DNA of 6,057 nucleotides. Origin: Syntrophomonadaceae bacterium. Its GTDB lineage: Bacteria; Bacillota; Dethiobacteria; DTU022. The notes beneath the pieces were generated by a model. It had not been told where the DNA came from, did not search any database, and saw only the letters and a program-made list of their open reading frames with translations. The first letter of the stretch is position 1. Each line of letters opens with the position of its first letter. The position numbers and the translations under genes are program-made. The stretch lies in assembly GCA_007119335.1 (NCBI GenBank), contig SKPU01000091.1, forward strand, positions 1-6,057. Reading direction: 5' to 3'. This document shows, piece by piece, positions 5,887 to 6,057 of this stretch.

Positions 5887-5901
5887 TCATCTCGCAATCA
5901 A

Positions 5902-6057
5902 TTAATGTCGTCCTCTGTATTTTCTTCTCATAAACATAAAACCAGCTCCCGAAAGAACAAACCCTGAGATAATCGGAATAGCAAATCCACCTGTCGGAGG
6001 CAGCTCATCATCTGGATCATCAGGGTCTGGGTCAGGATCTGGATCTGGTTCTGGGTC
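5902..6057 (-). CDS. C-terminal end of an LPXTG-type sortase-anchored surface protein (partial, 5' end outside window)
   Basis: The frame is open from the right edge of the window to a TAA stop and gives the last 51 residues of a protein. It starts in an acidic Asp-Pro/Glu-Pro repeat linker, typical of a wall-spanning stalk. Then come the pentapeptide LPPTG (5989-6003), a Gly, a hydrophobic segment of about 20 residues (FAIPIISGFVLSGAGFMFM) and a short basic tail RRKYRGRH. This order of LPXTG, hydrophobic span and positive tail is the classic cell-wall sorting signal, cleaved between Thr and Gly by a class A/D-like sortase and linked to peptidoglycan. The functional N-terminal part lies outside the window, so its role is unknown. 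The neighbouring cohesin gene makes a scaffoldin-like role possible, but nothing here shows it. The stop is 107 bp from the preferred start of the next gene. Confidence 0.88.
   Translation of the reverse strand, partial: DPEPDPDPDPDPDDPDDELPPTGGFAIPIISGFVLSGAGFMFMRRKYRGRH

Noticed and set aside
1..6057. Classical cellulosome cluster
   Set aside because: No glycoside hydrolase, carbohydrate-binding module or multi-cohesin scaffoldin is visible in the window, although genes outside it could change this.

Overview
The window holds five genes, all on the minus strand, so the transcription order runs from high to low coordinates. All five look like exported or surface proteins; no cytoplasmic enzyme or RNA gene is visible. 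In order they are: the C-terminal end of a sortase-anchored protein (LPPTG signal, cut by the right edge); a surface-anchored cohesin protein with two helical repeats and a TPPTG-type tail; a smaller cohesin protein with an acidic stalk and a C-terminal membrane anchor; a complete 794-residue secreted protein with an N-terminal dockerin followed by Ig-like domains and three C-terminal repeats; and the N-terminal 371 residues of a second dockerin protein (cut by the left edge).

The organism is probably a Gram-positive bacterium of the Firmicutes/Clostridia type. The evidence is the LPXTG-type sorting signals, purine-rich Shine-Dalgarno sequences, cohesin/dockerin modules and an A+T-rich intergenic sequence. 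The exported domains are very rich in Asp and Glu, which would fit a halophile or haloalkaliphile, or a calcium-rich surface layer; this is inference, and the genus cannot be named from this window.

The likely theme is a non-catalytic cohesin-dockerin surface assembly. Two cohesins are held at the cell surface by C-terminal anchors, and two secreted proteins carry a dockerin directly after the signal peptide, with Ig-like modules extending from it. No glycoside hydrolase, carbohydrate-binding module, protease or SLH domain is seen, so this is not an ordinary cellulosome cluster as far as the window shows. Which cohesin binds which dockerin cannot be read from sequence.

The non-coding stretches hold two long perfect GC-rich hairpins sharing a core with a compensatory base change (1293-1325 and 4709-4740), two plausible sigma-A-type promoters (before the first cohesin gene and before the 794-residue gene) that share an exact 12-nt motif, and a bulged stem-loop in the 303-bp gap before the last gene.
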